Positions 31,140 through 42,246 of a stretch of DNA of 64,000 bases are shown piece by piece. The translations under genes were made by a program, and so were the position numbers. The stretch's first letter is position 1; every line of letters begins with the position of its first letter. The notes beneath the pieces are model-generated. The model did not search any database, had not been told where the DNA came from, and saw nothing but the letters and a program-made list of their open reading frames with translations. Origin of the DNA: Liopterus haemorrhoidalis (lineage: Eukaryota; Arthropoda; Insecta; Coleoptera; Dytiscidae); contig OZ020624.1 of assembly GCA_963971575.1 (NCBI GenBank), forward strand, positions 28,346,356-28,410,355. Reading direction: 5' to 3'.

Positions 31140-31384
31140 AAAATGTACCACATCAAATTTAACCAGCATTTAACACCTGCTCAACTACAAATTACACTTC
31201 GAAAGGACAACATTATTATAAAAAGCGCAAAAAACTTTTATTAACATATTTTTATTCCCTAAGGATACCAGATACAAAAATTTATAAAAAAATACCCTTT
31301 CACGGCCAGGTTAGTTTCAAAATAGGATCAAAATTAAATCAAATATAACGCCAGCCTTTTATAATAAATATACAATTAAAAATT
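31140..31384 (+). other. Probable upstream part of the Penelope relic
   Basis: No readable motif. The stretch sits where the RT thumb/linker of a Penelope ORF should be, but all frames are broken. Confidence 0.25.
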
Positions 31385-31746
31385 TACTCGTTAATAATAA
31401 ACTAGATAAAACTGATTTACACAACAAAAGTAGAGTTTATCAAGCATCGTGCCAAGATTGTTCAACAATATATATAGGCCAAACTGGTCGAAAATTTGCT
31501 ACAAGATTTGGTGAACATTTGAAAGCCATCCAAAATAAAAAAGTAAAACAGTCCAACATAGCAGAACATATGATCACCAATAATCATAACCTTTCCGTTA
31601 ATGACTTTAAAATCCTACACATTCACAATAAAAGCCTTAAACTGAACCTTTTAGAATACCGAGAAATTCACAAAAATATTAACTCTGGAATTCTCTTAAT
31701 GAATGACCAGATTGACGTTTACAACTCACCCCTAATAAATCGGTAA
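31385..31746 (+). pseudogene. Penelope-like element, GIY-YIG endonuclease end
   Basis: The frame reads VYQASCQDCSTIYIGQTGRK then FATRFGEHLKAIQNKK and NIAEHMITNNHNL, ending YREIHKNINSGILLMNDQID and a stop at 31744. YIGQTGR(K)...RxxEH is the GIY-YIG active-site region of Penelope-like elements, preceded by the conserved CxxC. The reverse transcriptase that should precede it is not recognisable, so the copy is 5'-truncated. A fragment of the same family lies at 41400-41555. Confidence 0.85.
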
Positions 31747-31861
31747 AAAAAAAATTTTCCCTTGTCTGCTAATATGGTTGACACTTGTATTCCCTACCAT
31801 TAATATTTGTTCCCACTGAATGTATCTGTTAAAAAATAAGTTTAGTTTGTAATTTGAACTC

Positions 31862-31900
31862 CTGTAGATGGCGTCACTGCCGAAATACGTGTAGAGTAAC
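31862..31900 (+). ncRNA. Hammerhead-like motif in Penelope 3' region (degenerate)
   Basis: CTGTAGATGGCGTCACTGCC then GAAATACGTGTAGAGTAAC resembles a type I hammerhead core: CUGANGA (one mismatch), stem II GGC/GCC, GAAA, stem III TAC/GTA. The expected U before the cleavage site is A here and stem I does not form, so this copy is probably inactive. Penelope elements are known to carry hammerheads in their terminal repeats. Confidence 0.35.
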
Positions 31901-31939
31901 ATTAAACTTATATTTGTGTAACTTATCGAGTGTAAATTA

Positions 31940-33065
31940 AAATTTAAATACTGTAATTTGCTGTCCACCTTCTGTTATACACCTCGATACATGTATAGCG
32001 CTTAAATATTTAAAAAAATCGCAAATATTTACTCGCATTTTCATAAAATAAAAATGTACTGTGCTTAAATTAACCTGTTCGCTATTAGTATATTGACAGC
32101 TGAGTACTAGAGACGACAGCCATATTGCCTTGGAGCAGAGCGCCGCCATCGGTAATGTCACTTCTCAATAGACTGCTGTTTCAATTGCAACTTTTCGTTA
32201 CTAAACTCAATTTCTTAAAAATTTTAAAACAATCATAACTCAAAAGCAGTTAAAGATAAAGACTTGAAATTTTTCGTCAAAAATTGAGGGGAGAAAATTT
32301 TGAAAATGATCAATTTACTGAAATGATCGCATCTAATGTAGTCAAAGGAGATACAGCCCCCCTAAGAAGTGTATGAATTAGTGAATTCTAATGAAAAGTT
32401 AATTAAAACATATTATTTTACTTTAGTTTTCTTACTATATTTTTCTTCCAAATTGACAAAATATATACAACCATTTCTGCGGTTTACAAAACAGGATACT
32501 TTATCTTCTTTCAGTGTCATCGTTAGGACTAACAGGACTTTTTCTCCCCGTGCCAGACACATAACTCTTCGCCCCTCCAAATAAAGACGCCACGAAAGAT
32601 ATAACGTTGCCATAAAATCGCAAATTTAAGTGATAATTAACCAAATGTAGGTCGACGTTATTAATTTTTTAGAGTATAGTCTTTGAGAATTGTTGTGGCT
32701 CCTTGGTAAGATTGTTACCTATGAACCACAAAGATGCAAGATAAGTTACTACTGTTTTAATTGTAAAAACTCTCATCATAAATGACGTCATCAAATCAGA
32801 GATGTCTTCATAAATGAGGCTGATTGAGGTAGCATTATTTGAGGTAAATCCCGGTACTTGAGCATTAGAACTGCCAATTTCTTGCACCAGCCGATCCAGA
32901 AATTCAAAATGGTTATATAATTGGAAAAAAAGCGATTTAAAAAAATTTCTATAGTGGACTACAGTCAAAAATATGATGTTTTTATTTTTAAAACGGTATT
33001 TGAACCGTGCAACTGGTGAAAAAAACGCAGCTTTTATGTGGAAAATTGCTTTTGTTATTTATTAT
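31940..33065. other. Gene-free stretch
   Basis: Several 60-100 codon frames are present but none has recognisable content or homology. No repeat was noticed. Confidence 0.4.
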
Positions 33066-33069
33066 TATG

Positions 33070-34110
33070 TGGTTTGTCAGGTCTTGACAAGCATCCACTT
33101 ATCACAAACTTCAGCAACTTTTACAGAATAGTGGAGCTAAATCCACACGGCTGCATCGCAAACCCTGGCGATATGCAGACCAGGAAATTACGTCAGATCC
33201 AGTGCCCTTATAATGCGGACTGACCCGAGCAACACTGCTTTCTGCATCCTGCAGATCAAAGAGGTGGCAGATGATCTGCAGGGAATGGACGCGATTTCTC
33301 TTCGATAGGAGGCTTACATACCACCCAAAACACCAACTTCCAGGACCATAAGCTTAACTTTATATACTGGATACAGCTTCCTAAGCTCAGACAAGAGATC
33401 CATATAATTGGACCTCTCTTTCTCCTCTTTGAGAGAGATATTCTCAGCTGGACTTGAGAATTCGATCAGACACATCTTTTTGGTCTCGATATCCAAGAGG
33501 GTTCTGTTCGGCTTAATGACTGTCAGTATTCTCGAGGTGGGGAAGGAATAATTTCAATAAATGCGGCACTTGGAATTTTCCAACACCGATTCTATGTCAG
33601 AAGGGACTTAGAATATAAACCGGTATTTGGTCAATACCATAGACGTGTCTAAGATGGTAGTAGAGCACGCTGAGAGCAACATTATGTCCAGACATGTAGC
33701 TCGACGCTGCAAGAGATGGACAAGCAGACAGAATATGCCAAATGGTTTCAGAATGGTGGTGGCACAACCTACAGAGTGTGGACTCCACCATTTGGAATAT
33801 TTGAGCCCAGTAAAGTATTTATAACACCATCCTGACACGCTAACACAAAACCTTCTGTTTCCGATCTCAAACCAGCAGACTTAAGAAACGAGAACGTGAG
33901 TTTGGTGGACAACTCCTGGCTTTTAATATGTTTGAAGAATACAGAGTACATAGTTTTACTCATGTGTTCTTTTATCAGCAAGTCTATCTCTCCTCGTTTC
34001 ACCGAACTGGTAATTCTGTTGCAATCTTCCCGAGACAGTTGTACTCCAGCGTTTTTCCTGACGAGACTCAAGTCTGCCAGTTTAAATCTAGCGCTCTTTG
34101 CGCTGCCTAG
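33070..34110 (-). pseudogene. R4/Dong-like non-LTR element (copy 2)
   Basis: In order on the minus strand: GVQLSREDCNRITSSVKRGE, SVFFKHIKSQELSTKLTFSF and FVLACQDGVINTLL; then CRLCHHHSETIWHILSAC, an intact C-x2-C-x8-H-x4-C zinc knuckle, followed by HNVALSVLYYHLRHVYGID; then nuclease remnants (FLDIETKKMC, IEFSSPAENISLKEEKE) and LLSELRKLYPVYKVKLMVL. A zinc knuckle followed by a restriction-like endonuclease is the C-terminal plan of R2/R4/Dong elements. Frameshifts separate the blocks. The RT is absent from this copy. Confidence 0.8.
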
Positions 34111-34444
34111 TAAAGAAACACCCCTTTATCACTAAATTCGTGCACATTAACGAATTGTAATAGTGTAACTTGCTAAGAATCATTGCAACCAGTCTACGAA
34201 CGCCAGGAGGTTCATATCCGAACACCGCTCTCGGATTATAAACTCGTTATATGGGAGAGTAGAGGGGATTCACTGGTTCTGTGACATAACATAACCTAAC
34301 ATTAATTTTTTTTAAATTGACGCAACCCACTACACGCGGAACAGGGACAAAACGCAATTCGCAACACACGGATCAAGGGCAAAAACGCAACACACGCTCA
34401 ACCGGAAATCCTTATTGGGACGGAAGTCTTATTAGTTGTGTTAT

Positions 34445-34507
34445 AGGTGTGTAATCAGGTGATCTGATTTGATACTTGATAAAATCAGATCATCTGATTA
34501 CACACCT
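34445..34507. repeat. Hairpin with 26-bp arms, one mismatch
   Basis: AGGTGTGTAATCAGGTGATC... (34445-34470) is complementary to 34482-34507 with one mismatch and an 11-nt loop. A transcript would fold tightly. No element boundary was identified. Confidence 0.85.
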
Positions 34508-34509
34508 GT

Positions 34510-35279
34510 CCCCCTACTTTTTTGAAAGATTTTGTGTTTTAGGATTGTACAAATGAAGTATATAAATATTATATTCTAAATTAATTGGTCAACCATCACT
34601 TCAATATACATTATCAGTAGGCTTCCCACATTTAGATTTTCTTGGATTTTTCAGTGGTAGTCATGTGTGTGTCACTGGTTATTTTCAACTAACTAAACAT
34701 TATCACCCTTTAGAACAATAACTACAAATTTTCCTTAAATCCTTGTGTGATACCTTGATCTCTGACCTCATACGTAGCTTTCGAAGCTTAAGTTAAAGCT
34801 CGGAGCTATGACAACACTCTCTAAGTATGTAAAAAATGTGTTAGAAGTTTGCCCGTTGAAGTTGAGGTAACGGGACCGAACCTATAGACTAAGTGCTTGA
34901 TATGAAAGGGGGAGGAATGTCACGTGACCAAATTACGAAATCAGCCTCGTATTAGTCGAGCATAAAGGCTGTGAAGAACGTGCGAGGAATCGTTCGCGAT
35001 ATTGAGAAGTTGGGAAAGGCGGTACGGTACGGTTCATAACACGGCGAATTGTGTTATATTACAATTAACATAGGTTCGTCGCTTAGCTCAGATAATGTCA
35101 CAATTTAACCAGCGTAGACCATAAACAGACCATCAAGGGTGAATTATTAGAAAAAAACTGTCAAAAGTCACAAACTATTAGGTGTACAAGAAAGTTTTTT
35201 CGTTTATTTGGTATTATTAAAATAGAAACAAATCGAAAGAAAAAATTTTATTTTATTGAGTAAAATAGTTACCATTGTG
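34510..35279. other. Gene-free stretch
   Basis: Nothing recognised. Confidence 0.4.
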
Positions 35280-35287
35280 ATCTATAA

Positions 35288-35594
35288 CAGTGTTTCTCAA
35301 CCAAAAACACACCGTGGACCAGTATAATATATAATATTCTAACGCGAACCACTAATAATAATTGTTGGTTAATTTTTTGCAAAAAGAAATATATTTAATG
35401 TGCTACTAAATACATTTATTATATTTGTAGAAAATCACAGAAAGTTTACAGAAAATAAACAAAATTATTTACATAAAAAATGAGCCTAATTTTTTTTTAT
35501 AAAACTGCAAGAAATACATATAAAATCTTCGCGGACCACTAAAATTTTTCTAGGGACCACTGGTGGTCCGCGGAACACCTGTTGAGAAACACTG
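35288..35594. mobile_element. hAT MITE with perfect 8-bp target duplication
   Basis: The 307-bp element starts CAGTGTTTCTCAACC and ends GTTGAGAAACACTG, the classic hAT terminus. ATCTATAA flanks it at 35280-35287 and 35595-35602. A subterminal GGACCAC motif appears several times in both orientations (35534, 35555, and as GTGGTCC at 35563), typical of transposase-binding sites. There is no coding sequence. Confidence 0.95.
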
Positions 35595-35609
35595 ATCTAT
35601 AACACTGTC

Positions 35610-36890
35610 ATTTATCAGAAAGAGAAAATATTCCCGATTTATAAAATTCCTGATTTTTTGAAGGAAAAAATTGCTCAAAGCTCATTTTAACATGGTTCCT
35701 ATCTCTAAAACCGCATTCAGAACTCTTAAATCAATAGCTTATGCACTGTAGCTTATGGACTGTTCACTGTCACCAGAAAGTTTGTCATATGATAAGACGT
35801 GAAACCGTCCAGACCTCCAAATGTAATACGCTGTTTGTTGTGGATTGTGCATAATTTTCTAAACTTATAGCTAGTGAGATTTTTTAATGAGACATACATA
35901 TAAACACATTGGCTATCGCATTCTATCAGTGACACCGTAGTTATCGAATGCCTTTACATAACCTAACATAATGTCATCATTAACAAATCTTGCTCAAAAT
36001 TACAAAGACAGTAAATATGATCAATTTAGGTAATTAGGTAGTTAAAATCTAAGACAACAGAATTATAAGAACGATAATACAAATAAAATATTTTACGAAG
36101 CTAAATAGTTGGTTTCAAAGTGCACAGATGGCGGATTATTCGTAAAATACTAATTTATAACACATGTGAACGGTACATGAAACGTTAAAAGAATGCATTA
36201 AAACATAAGTCAGAGCGATTACAATACTTGCCCCTTATATATTAAGGTCGGGCAAGTAAAAAAAAACAGATGTAGCCTACAATTTTATTATAGATGGCTG
36301 TATTAATGAAATGACTGCGTGCCACATGAGTCTCGCGGGCCACTGGTTGCTGACACCCAGTCTAAGCTGTTTGTTATACATACAAAGTTATAAAAATTTG
36401 TCATATTTTGCAGTTAAAATCTCTTTGGCTGCGATATTTTCCATTCCCATCCAATAAAGAATATTAAGTGCCCCATTCCAATTTCTCTGTAGAAATTTAG
36501 TGCTGTAACAAATATCTCTATTTGCCATATATCATAGTTCAACCAACGCAACGCAGTGGGTGTCTGAATGTAGCGGGTCGATTGCTTGTTCCTCCCCCCA
36601 ACTATAATGCTCACTAATGCATCTCGCACACAATAACATGCTCGCGCATAACTCAGCACCGATCTGTCTCTCTGAATTACTGTAACAGCATTAATATTGT
36701 ATATAGATGCATTAATGCTCTTTGTCATCATGGACAACGTTTTAGGAAAATTTAATTTGAGATTTTAACAGGAAATGGTCAGGGCTTAGGGATACAAAAT
36801 GATTAGAGTTTTATGTATCTGGGTACACAGATTTGGATTCAACTAGTCTTTACGGGCTTCGTAAAGGGGCAACGCAAGTAGGTGTACGAA
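35610..36890. other. Mostly gene-free; contains a duplicated imperfect palindrome
   Basis: ACTTGCCCCTTATATATTAA plus GGTCGGGCAAGT (36226-36257) recurs inverted at 53817-53848 together with the flank CGATTACAAT. A CAGTGGGTGTCTG-type patch near 36555 and a 107-codon minus frame at 36414-36737 were examined and not assigned. Confidence 0.5.
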
Positions 36891-36894
36891 CAAC

Positions 36895-38395
36895 CTATTG
36901 AGACTAGTGTAGCTAAATACACACGGCTTCATCACAAACCCTGGCGATATGAAGACGCGGAAATTACGCCATATCCCGTGCTCGCACAATGCGGAGTGAC
37001 CCGAGCAACACTGCTTTCTGCATCCTGCATATCAAAGAGACAGCATAAGGTGGCAATGGACTCGATTTCCCTTCAATAGGAGGCATTCATACCACCCAAA
37101 ACATCAACTATCAGGACTACAAGCATAATTTTATACTCTGGATACAGCTTTCTAAGTTCGGACAAGAGATCCATATACTTGGACCTCTTTTCCTTCTCTT
37201 TCAGAGAGATATTCTTCTCAGCTAGACTTGAGAATTCGATCACTAACATCTGTTTGGTCTCGATATCCAGGAAGGTTATGTCCGGCTTAGTGGCTGTCAG
37301 TAACCTCGAGGTGGGGAAGGAGTAATTCCAATAAATGCGGCACTTGGAATTTTCCACCACCAATGCTATATCAGAAGGAAAGTACGGTATAACCGATATT
37401 TGATCAATATCATCTTAGACATGCCTAAGATGGTAGTAGAGCAAGCAGAGAGAAGTATTATGTCGAGAAACGTAGCTTGACGCTGTGATGGAAAAGCAGA
37501 CAGAATGTGCATAATGGTCAGGGTACTGGCACAATCTACAGAGTGTGGACTCCGCCATTTGGAATTGTATGCCAAAGTATTAATAACACCATCCTGACAC
37601 GCAAACACAAAAGCTCCGTTTCCGATCTGAAACCAGCAGACTTAAGAAACGAGAACGTGAGTTTGGTGGACAACTCCTGGATTTTAATATATTTGAAAAA
37701 CACAGAGTGCATACTTTTACTCATGTGACTCACCGAACTCACGTTGAGTTCGGTGGACAACTCTAGACTTTTAATATGTTTGAAGAATACAGAAAGCTTT
37801 TGCTCATGTGTTCTTTTTTAAACATGTCTACTCCCCTCGATTCACCGAACTGGTAACTCTGTTGTAGTCCTTCCGAGAGAGTTGTACTCCAACGTTTGCC
37901 TTGACGAGATTCAAGTCTGTTAAATCTCGTTGCTGCTGTGATAAAGAAACGCTCCTTTACCACTAAATTCATGCTCACTAACGAATTATAGCAGTGGGTC
38001 CTGACTTCTGAGGATACTGTAAACTGTAACCAGGACGATTCGATCGTGCAAATAGTCCAGATTAAGTAATCCCCGACCCCCGTTTTGACGATGGAGGTAA
38101 ATGCGCTGCACAGAAAATTTTGGGTGAAGACTTCGGTTGTTGTTCATGATCTTTCTGGTTCTCCTATCGAGGTCTTTAAGATCATCAACATTCCATTTCA
38201 TCACACCAAAATGTATGAAATAAATGGGACAGCAAGCATTTTGTGGCAGCAATCTTGGTCTTGCCAGACAGACAAGATCTCCATATCTGCGTAAGTCGTG
38301 CCATATGCTTGCTGCGAAGGGCCTGCTTAATAAGAGTGACATCATGGACACCACTTTCACTGATTCATAAAAATGTGTAAGACCCTTCGGCATTG
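36895..38395 (-). pseudogene. R4/Dong-like non-LTR element (copy 3, longest)
   Basis: The 5' part (38300-37990) carries FGVMKWNVDDLKDLDRRTRK, IMNNNRSLHPKFSVQRIYLH and RQNGGRGLLNLDYLHDR, the strongly conserved block after the RT in R4/Dong-like proteins. SVFFKYIKIQELSTKLTFSF follows at about 37690, then a zinc knuckle that has lost cysteines (STLTIMHILSAF). The nuclease follows at 37363-37075: TATKPDITFLDIETKQMLVI, EFSSLAEKNISLKEKEKRSK and LLSELRKLYPEYKIMLVVL, with PD and E in the expected spacing. A local duplication of the EFGGQLxFxxFEEYRx strand (37640-37810) is present. Frameshifts and stops are many. Confidence 0.85.
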
Positions 38396-38495
38396 AGATG
38401 TTTCATAATGCTCCCATCAACCAATTTAACGTCTTCACCGTTGTCTAAACCTTTTCCCTTGTAGATATGGAAAACAGTTCATTTTTTCCATTTTT

Positions 38496-39535
38496 AGGGT
38501 TTTGTAAGTATGACCAAAAAACCCTTATACCGTCATTTTGTCGTCTGTCTGTCTGCTCGGTAAAAATTGTAGCCAAACGGCTAAACCTAGAAAGTTGAAA
38601 TTTGGCATGCTTATACAACTCTTTGACCCGTACATAGGAAAAATATTTAAACTAAAAAACATATCCCCCTAAAAATATAAACAAATATGTGCTCATCGAA
38701 AAAAAAAATATATTTTTTTATAATTCTGAGTAGGGTATCAAATAAAAGCCCTTGGTACGTGGATTAACGATCAAATTTTTATTTTAGCAAAATAAATTAT
38801 TTTGAAGCGATTATTGCCAAAATTGTGCAAAAAAAAAATTGTCCCACACCATGTAGCCTAGATGGTTTAAACTAAAAATCTGAAAAAATTCTAAGTAATG
38901 TACATTGGTGTGAACCAAAATAGTACAACAGGAATTTTTGATCAGATTACGTTTTTGGAAAAAAAAACCGCATTTTTCGTGATTTTTGGTTAATAATGTA
39001 CACAAGTTATAGCTTTGTAACACGCCACACTGGAACATGTATGCTGGTGTAGTGGTTTTGACGCTGATTTTTCACCCAAGTAAGTCGATCCGAAAGGGAT
39101 CGAACCCTGCGAGAAGAGACAATATTATTTTTGTTTTTTTTTTTATATAATATTGATTAAATTATTTTTTCAAAATTCTAGTTATATTTTGGAAAATGTT
39201 GCATTTAATTTTTAAAAGCGTAAATTTAATAACCAGTGGAAATTGTTTAAATTATAATTTAATTCTGTTTCAATGTACACGAAATCAGAGGGGCGGAACT
39301 TATAACAACCAATGGAAGCTATAGGCGCAATTTTTAAAATTCTTAATGAACCTTGCTATATAAAAAAAAAAATACTGCACATATTTAGAAACCTAAATAA
39401 TGGTATTAGGTGTTCGAATTAAAATTAACAAAAAAAAAATATTTTAATATAAAATTTGTTTTCGCATCAAAAATAATCATCATTCACTTACTAAATACCT
39501 GCAAAACCCTGAAATGTGTGAAAATTCACACTTCA
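38496..39535 (-). mobile_element. Family A element, copy 2 (full length, inverted)
   Basis: The two ends are AGGGTTTTGTAAGTATGACC at 38496 and the complement of AGGGTTTTGCAGGTAT ending at 39510. A palindrome GTGTGAAAATTCACAC (39516-39531) lies just outside, as in other copies. Inside, in the order seen on the plus strand, are a GTCTGTCTGTC microsatellite, CTAGAAAGTTGAAATTTGGCA, a tRNA-like cassette and ATAGGCGCAATTTTTAAAAT. No transposase is encoded. Confidence 0.88.
39043..39115 (+). repeat. tRNA-like cassette (inside family A copy 2)
   Basis: GCTGGTGTAGTGGTTTTGAC has an A box of the Asp/Glu/Gly type and GGGATCGAACCC (39096-39107) serves as B box. It sits at the same place as the different cassette in copy 1. 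Confidence 0.55.
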
Positions 39536-39539
39536 CATC

Positions 39540-40440
39540 AATTTTTTCATTTTTATTATTATTACTATGTTGGCCTTTGAGTGATTTATATTGATAATAT
39601 TACTGTAAATTATTCGTAGCATTTGTTAACATATATTTGAATAATTTTTTATCTTGGTTGTCCTTGTTTATCTCGTCAATTATCCTTAAATCAGCAGTGA
39701 TTCAGCCTTTATCTCAAACGGAAACAGTTGTCACATTAACACATACAACTAAATAAAGAATCCTACATATAGCCTATTCACAACTTTAATAGAGATGTGG
39801 CAATTGCATGTTTTGCGTAGGAGAAGAGACGAAAAAAATTGCAAATTGAATCTCAGCAAGAAATTGAATTATCTTACATCAAATTAACAATTGTTAATGG
39901 ACATTTAGGCACAAACGTGGGTTTAAATTAATGTACCAAACTAAGAAAGAGTTCTTGAATTTCTAAAAGTCAATTGACAAAGTTTATAATAGATATTTAG
40001 TGAACTTTGTTACTTGGGATTAATAATAAGTTACTTACAGTATAATTCAAAGTAACTGCTATTCATAAATTGAAATTCTCTGTCATTGCAACTGAGTTAT
40101 ATAATACTAAACAATAACAAAATAGTACAGTTGTCATCGTAGCTAATATAAGATGATAAATACATAAGGATGGTGATGTACAGTTAGAGATTGGTAGCGT
40201 AGGTCTTAAAGATTGCTGCGTTCAAATTCCATAAATAATTTTAATTATTTCACTACCTACACACTAAATATTTCATTACTTTGTTATTTAAGATGATGCT
40301 TTCAGTTAAAATCAATTCCAACAAATTATTATGATTGTTAACTAAATGGACAGCTAGAAAGCTGTTACAGTTTTCACATCATAAATTTACAAACACATGA
40401 AATATGGGTTATGGTTCTTAATGTACAATTTGAGACTAAA
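39540..40440. other. AT-rich gene-free stretch
   Basis: Nothing recognised. Confidence 0.4.
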
Positions 40441-40590
40441 GCCTGGAATCTGTTCCAGGCTTGTAGCGCGCTGTGCATTCTGATGCACAGCGCGCTACGC
40501 CGTCATTTGCGACGGCATTGCGTAAACGCCGTTGAGATTTTCGCCTGCACACAATGCAATAATTTTTAACGCCGTCAAGTGTCACTTGAC
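40441..40590. repeat. Cluster of four perfect hairpins in a GC-rich island
   Basis: Hairpin 1: GCCTGGAA-TCTG-TTCCAGGC (40441-40460). Hairpin 2: GTAGCGCGCTGTGCAT-TCTG and its 16-base complement (40463-40498). Hairpin 3: GCCGTC-6 nt-GACGGC (40499-40516). Hairpin 4: GTCAAGTG-T-CACTTGAC (40574-40590). Hairpins 1 and 2 share the loop TCTG. The CG-rich character continues to about 40940, where a further TGCATTCTG occurs; the segment may be a decayed DNA transposon. Confidence 0.88.
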
Positions 40591-40637
40591 AACCTATATC
40601 TGTGTTTATACGTGCGCTTTCTTTTATTAAAAGTATA

Positions 40638-40820
40638 ATGGATGACGAAGACTTGTGTGTGATGTTATTTATGTTGTATGCAAGTTATTTATACATACAA
40701 ACATTTTACCATTCAGTAAAAACTGAGGTTAGGTGTTCTGCGCCAACGTTAAACGGCAAAAGTTGGAAGTTGACGAACATTCAGTATCAACGACGGTTGA
40801 TGAACATTCGAACGCCGTAG
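40638..40820 (+). CDS. Unrecognised small ORF next to the hairpin cluster
   Basis: A 60-codon frame begins MDDEDLCVMLFMLYASYLYI. I do not recognise it. Its start resembles the frame at 14105. It lies in the GC-rich island that ends near GTGCATTCTGTTTCCC (about 40920-40940), so it may be the first exon of a Harbinger-like or other element. It has no catalytic motif. Confidence 0.2.
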   Translation: MDDEDLCVMLFMLYASYLYIQTFYHSVKTEVRCSAPTLNGKSWKLTNIQYQRRLMNIRTP

Positions 40821-41047
40821 GACGTTGTCCATTCTGTGCACTTGCGTACGACAGCTTGGTTTTAACTTTTTTCTGACAGATAGCGCCGTACGAACGCCGT
40901 CAACGCGTCGTAGAACTCGGTGCATTCTGTTTCCCACTTTAGCCAGCTGAATACGTTCACTGCGGAATATAGGACTCTCAATTAATTCCCCAAAGCTTAG
41001 GCTAACCATATCCAATATCCAACGATAGTCTACCACTAGTCTTAATA

Positions 41048-41332
41048 ATGCATAGTATCAATTTCAGAATTTTTCTTAGAATCCCATCTAAGAGTTTGAA
41101 AATAGTTTTTATAAATAATTCTAGGCTAGATTCGCTCCAACCTAGCTATGGAGTACTGCAGGGTTCAATTTTAGGTCCATTATTTTTAATTTACTTTAAC
41201 GAATTATCTTCTGCTATTAAGAATAACGAGCTGAACATAGGCCTCCCCATTACAGCTTCAAAATTCTCTAGCTTGGCTAACCAGCGATATTCTACTTCTA
41301 GTATTAGTAGAATATCGTGGTGTCTATTTTAG
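41048..41332 (+). pseudogene. Non-LTR reverse transcriptase fragment
   Basis: FINNSRLDSLQPSYGVLQGS and ILGPLFLIYFNELSSAIKNN form the GVPQGSxLGPLLFxIYxND box of jockey/CR1-like RTs, with VPQ changed to VLQ. A duplication of about 72 bp repeats part of this region (41060-41131 and 41328-41399). A hairpin with perfect 11-bp arms (41286-41316) lies at the junction. The FADD box is not found. Confidence 0.75.
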
Positions 41333-41399
41333 AAATTTTCTTAGAATCCCACCTAAGAGTTTGAAAATAATGTGTATAAATAATTCTAGACTAGATTCA

Positions 41400-41555
41400 A
41401 TTAATTAAAATTAAATCAATTAAAAATTTACTTGTTCAAAATAAATTAGATAAAATTGATTTACGCAAGAAAAGTGAAGTTTACCAAGCATCGTGTCAAG
41501 ATTTTCAACAGTATATATGTGTCAAACTGATCGAAAATCTACAAGATTTAGAGAT
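41400..41555 (+). pseudogene. Penelope-like fragment (same family as 31385-31746)
   Basis: Nucleotides from about 41405 to 41555 match 31375-31510: TTACTTGTTCAAAATAAATT, GTTTACCAAGCATCGTGTCA and GTCAAACTGATCGAAAATCT. It covers the CxxC and GIY-YIG start and ends where a family A terminus begins. Confidence 0.7.
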
Positions 41556-41692
41556 GTGGTCAAAAAGTTATATAAGTATGCCAAATTTCAACTTTCTATG
41601 TTCAACCGTTTGGGTATTTATACCGTACAGACAGACATACACATGAGTGACGTTATGAGGGTTTTTTGGTGGTCATACCTACAAAACCCTAA
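41556..41692 (+). repeat. Family A right-end fragment
   Basis: ATAAGTATGCCAAATTTCAA through GGTCATACCTACAAAACCCT matches 52345-52477. It carries the CAGACAGACA stretch in shortened form. Confidence 0.8.
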
Positions 41693-41699
41693 TAAATCT

Positions 41700-42220
41700 G
41701 AATAATTATCATGTTGCTACCCCCATGAAGCATAATAAATATTAGTCAAAACTTTTTCCAAAAATCAAATTACAAGATCCATTTGAAAAATTAAACTCAA
41801 CATGATACCAATCACTATAAATCTTAAGATACGTCCCTGTATACGCGGTCGCCTTTTGCGATTTAATTCTTTTCCCCGGAGCGCAATTTGTGGGGCTCTT
41901 GGCAAGGCAGTAAACACTCCGCTGAGTGTATGTCCTACACTGATACTTTCCTTCTCTTTTCAACTCACCGGAGGAAATATTAAACTGTCCTTATCATGAC
42001 AGGAAGTTTGCTGGTCACTTGATATTATACTCCCACTCTTTAAGAGCTAACACCTTTTAGTTTAAGTTTGCTGTATACTTCAACTTACACCTTCGGATTG
42101 CTTACTTTTTGTTCAAGACTTTTTGAATGATGAAGATTTGATGCTGATAAAAATATAATTGACAGGGTCCGTGTATTCTCGGTGAAATATAGTTAATATA
42201 GAATTAATAAATAAATAAAA
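41700..42220. other. Gene-free stretch
   Basis: Nothing recognised. Frames at 41742-41999 lack recognisable content. Confidence 0.4.
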
Positions 42221-42246
42221 CACTCGGTTAGTTTCACAAATACAAG

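Noticed and set aside
31732..32968. Frames of 66-99 codons between the Penelope relic and R4/Dong copy 2
   Set aside because: Overlapping frames on both strands without motifs look like chance.
38811..39038. Conserved 'protein' SCCTIPVHTNVHYLEFFQIFSL seen at 9260, 38811 and 51886
   Set aside because: It is the same DNA repeat (family A) read in frame at three loci. The flanking non-coding sequence is equally conserved and the frames are not intact over the element.
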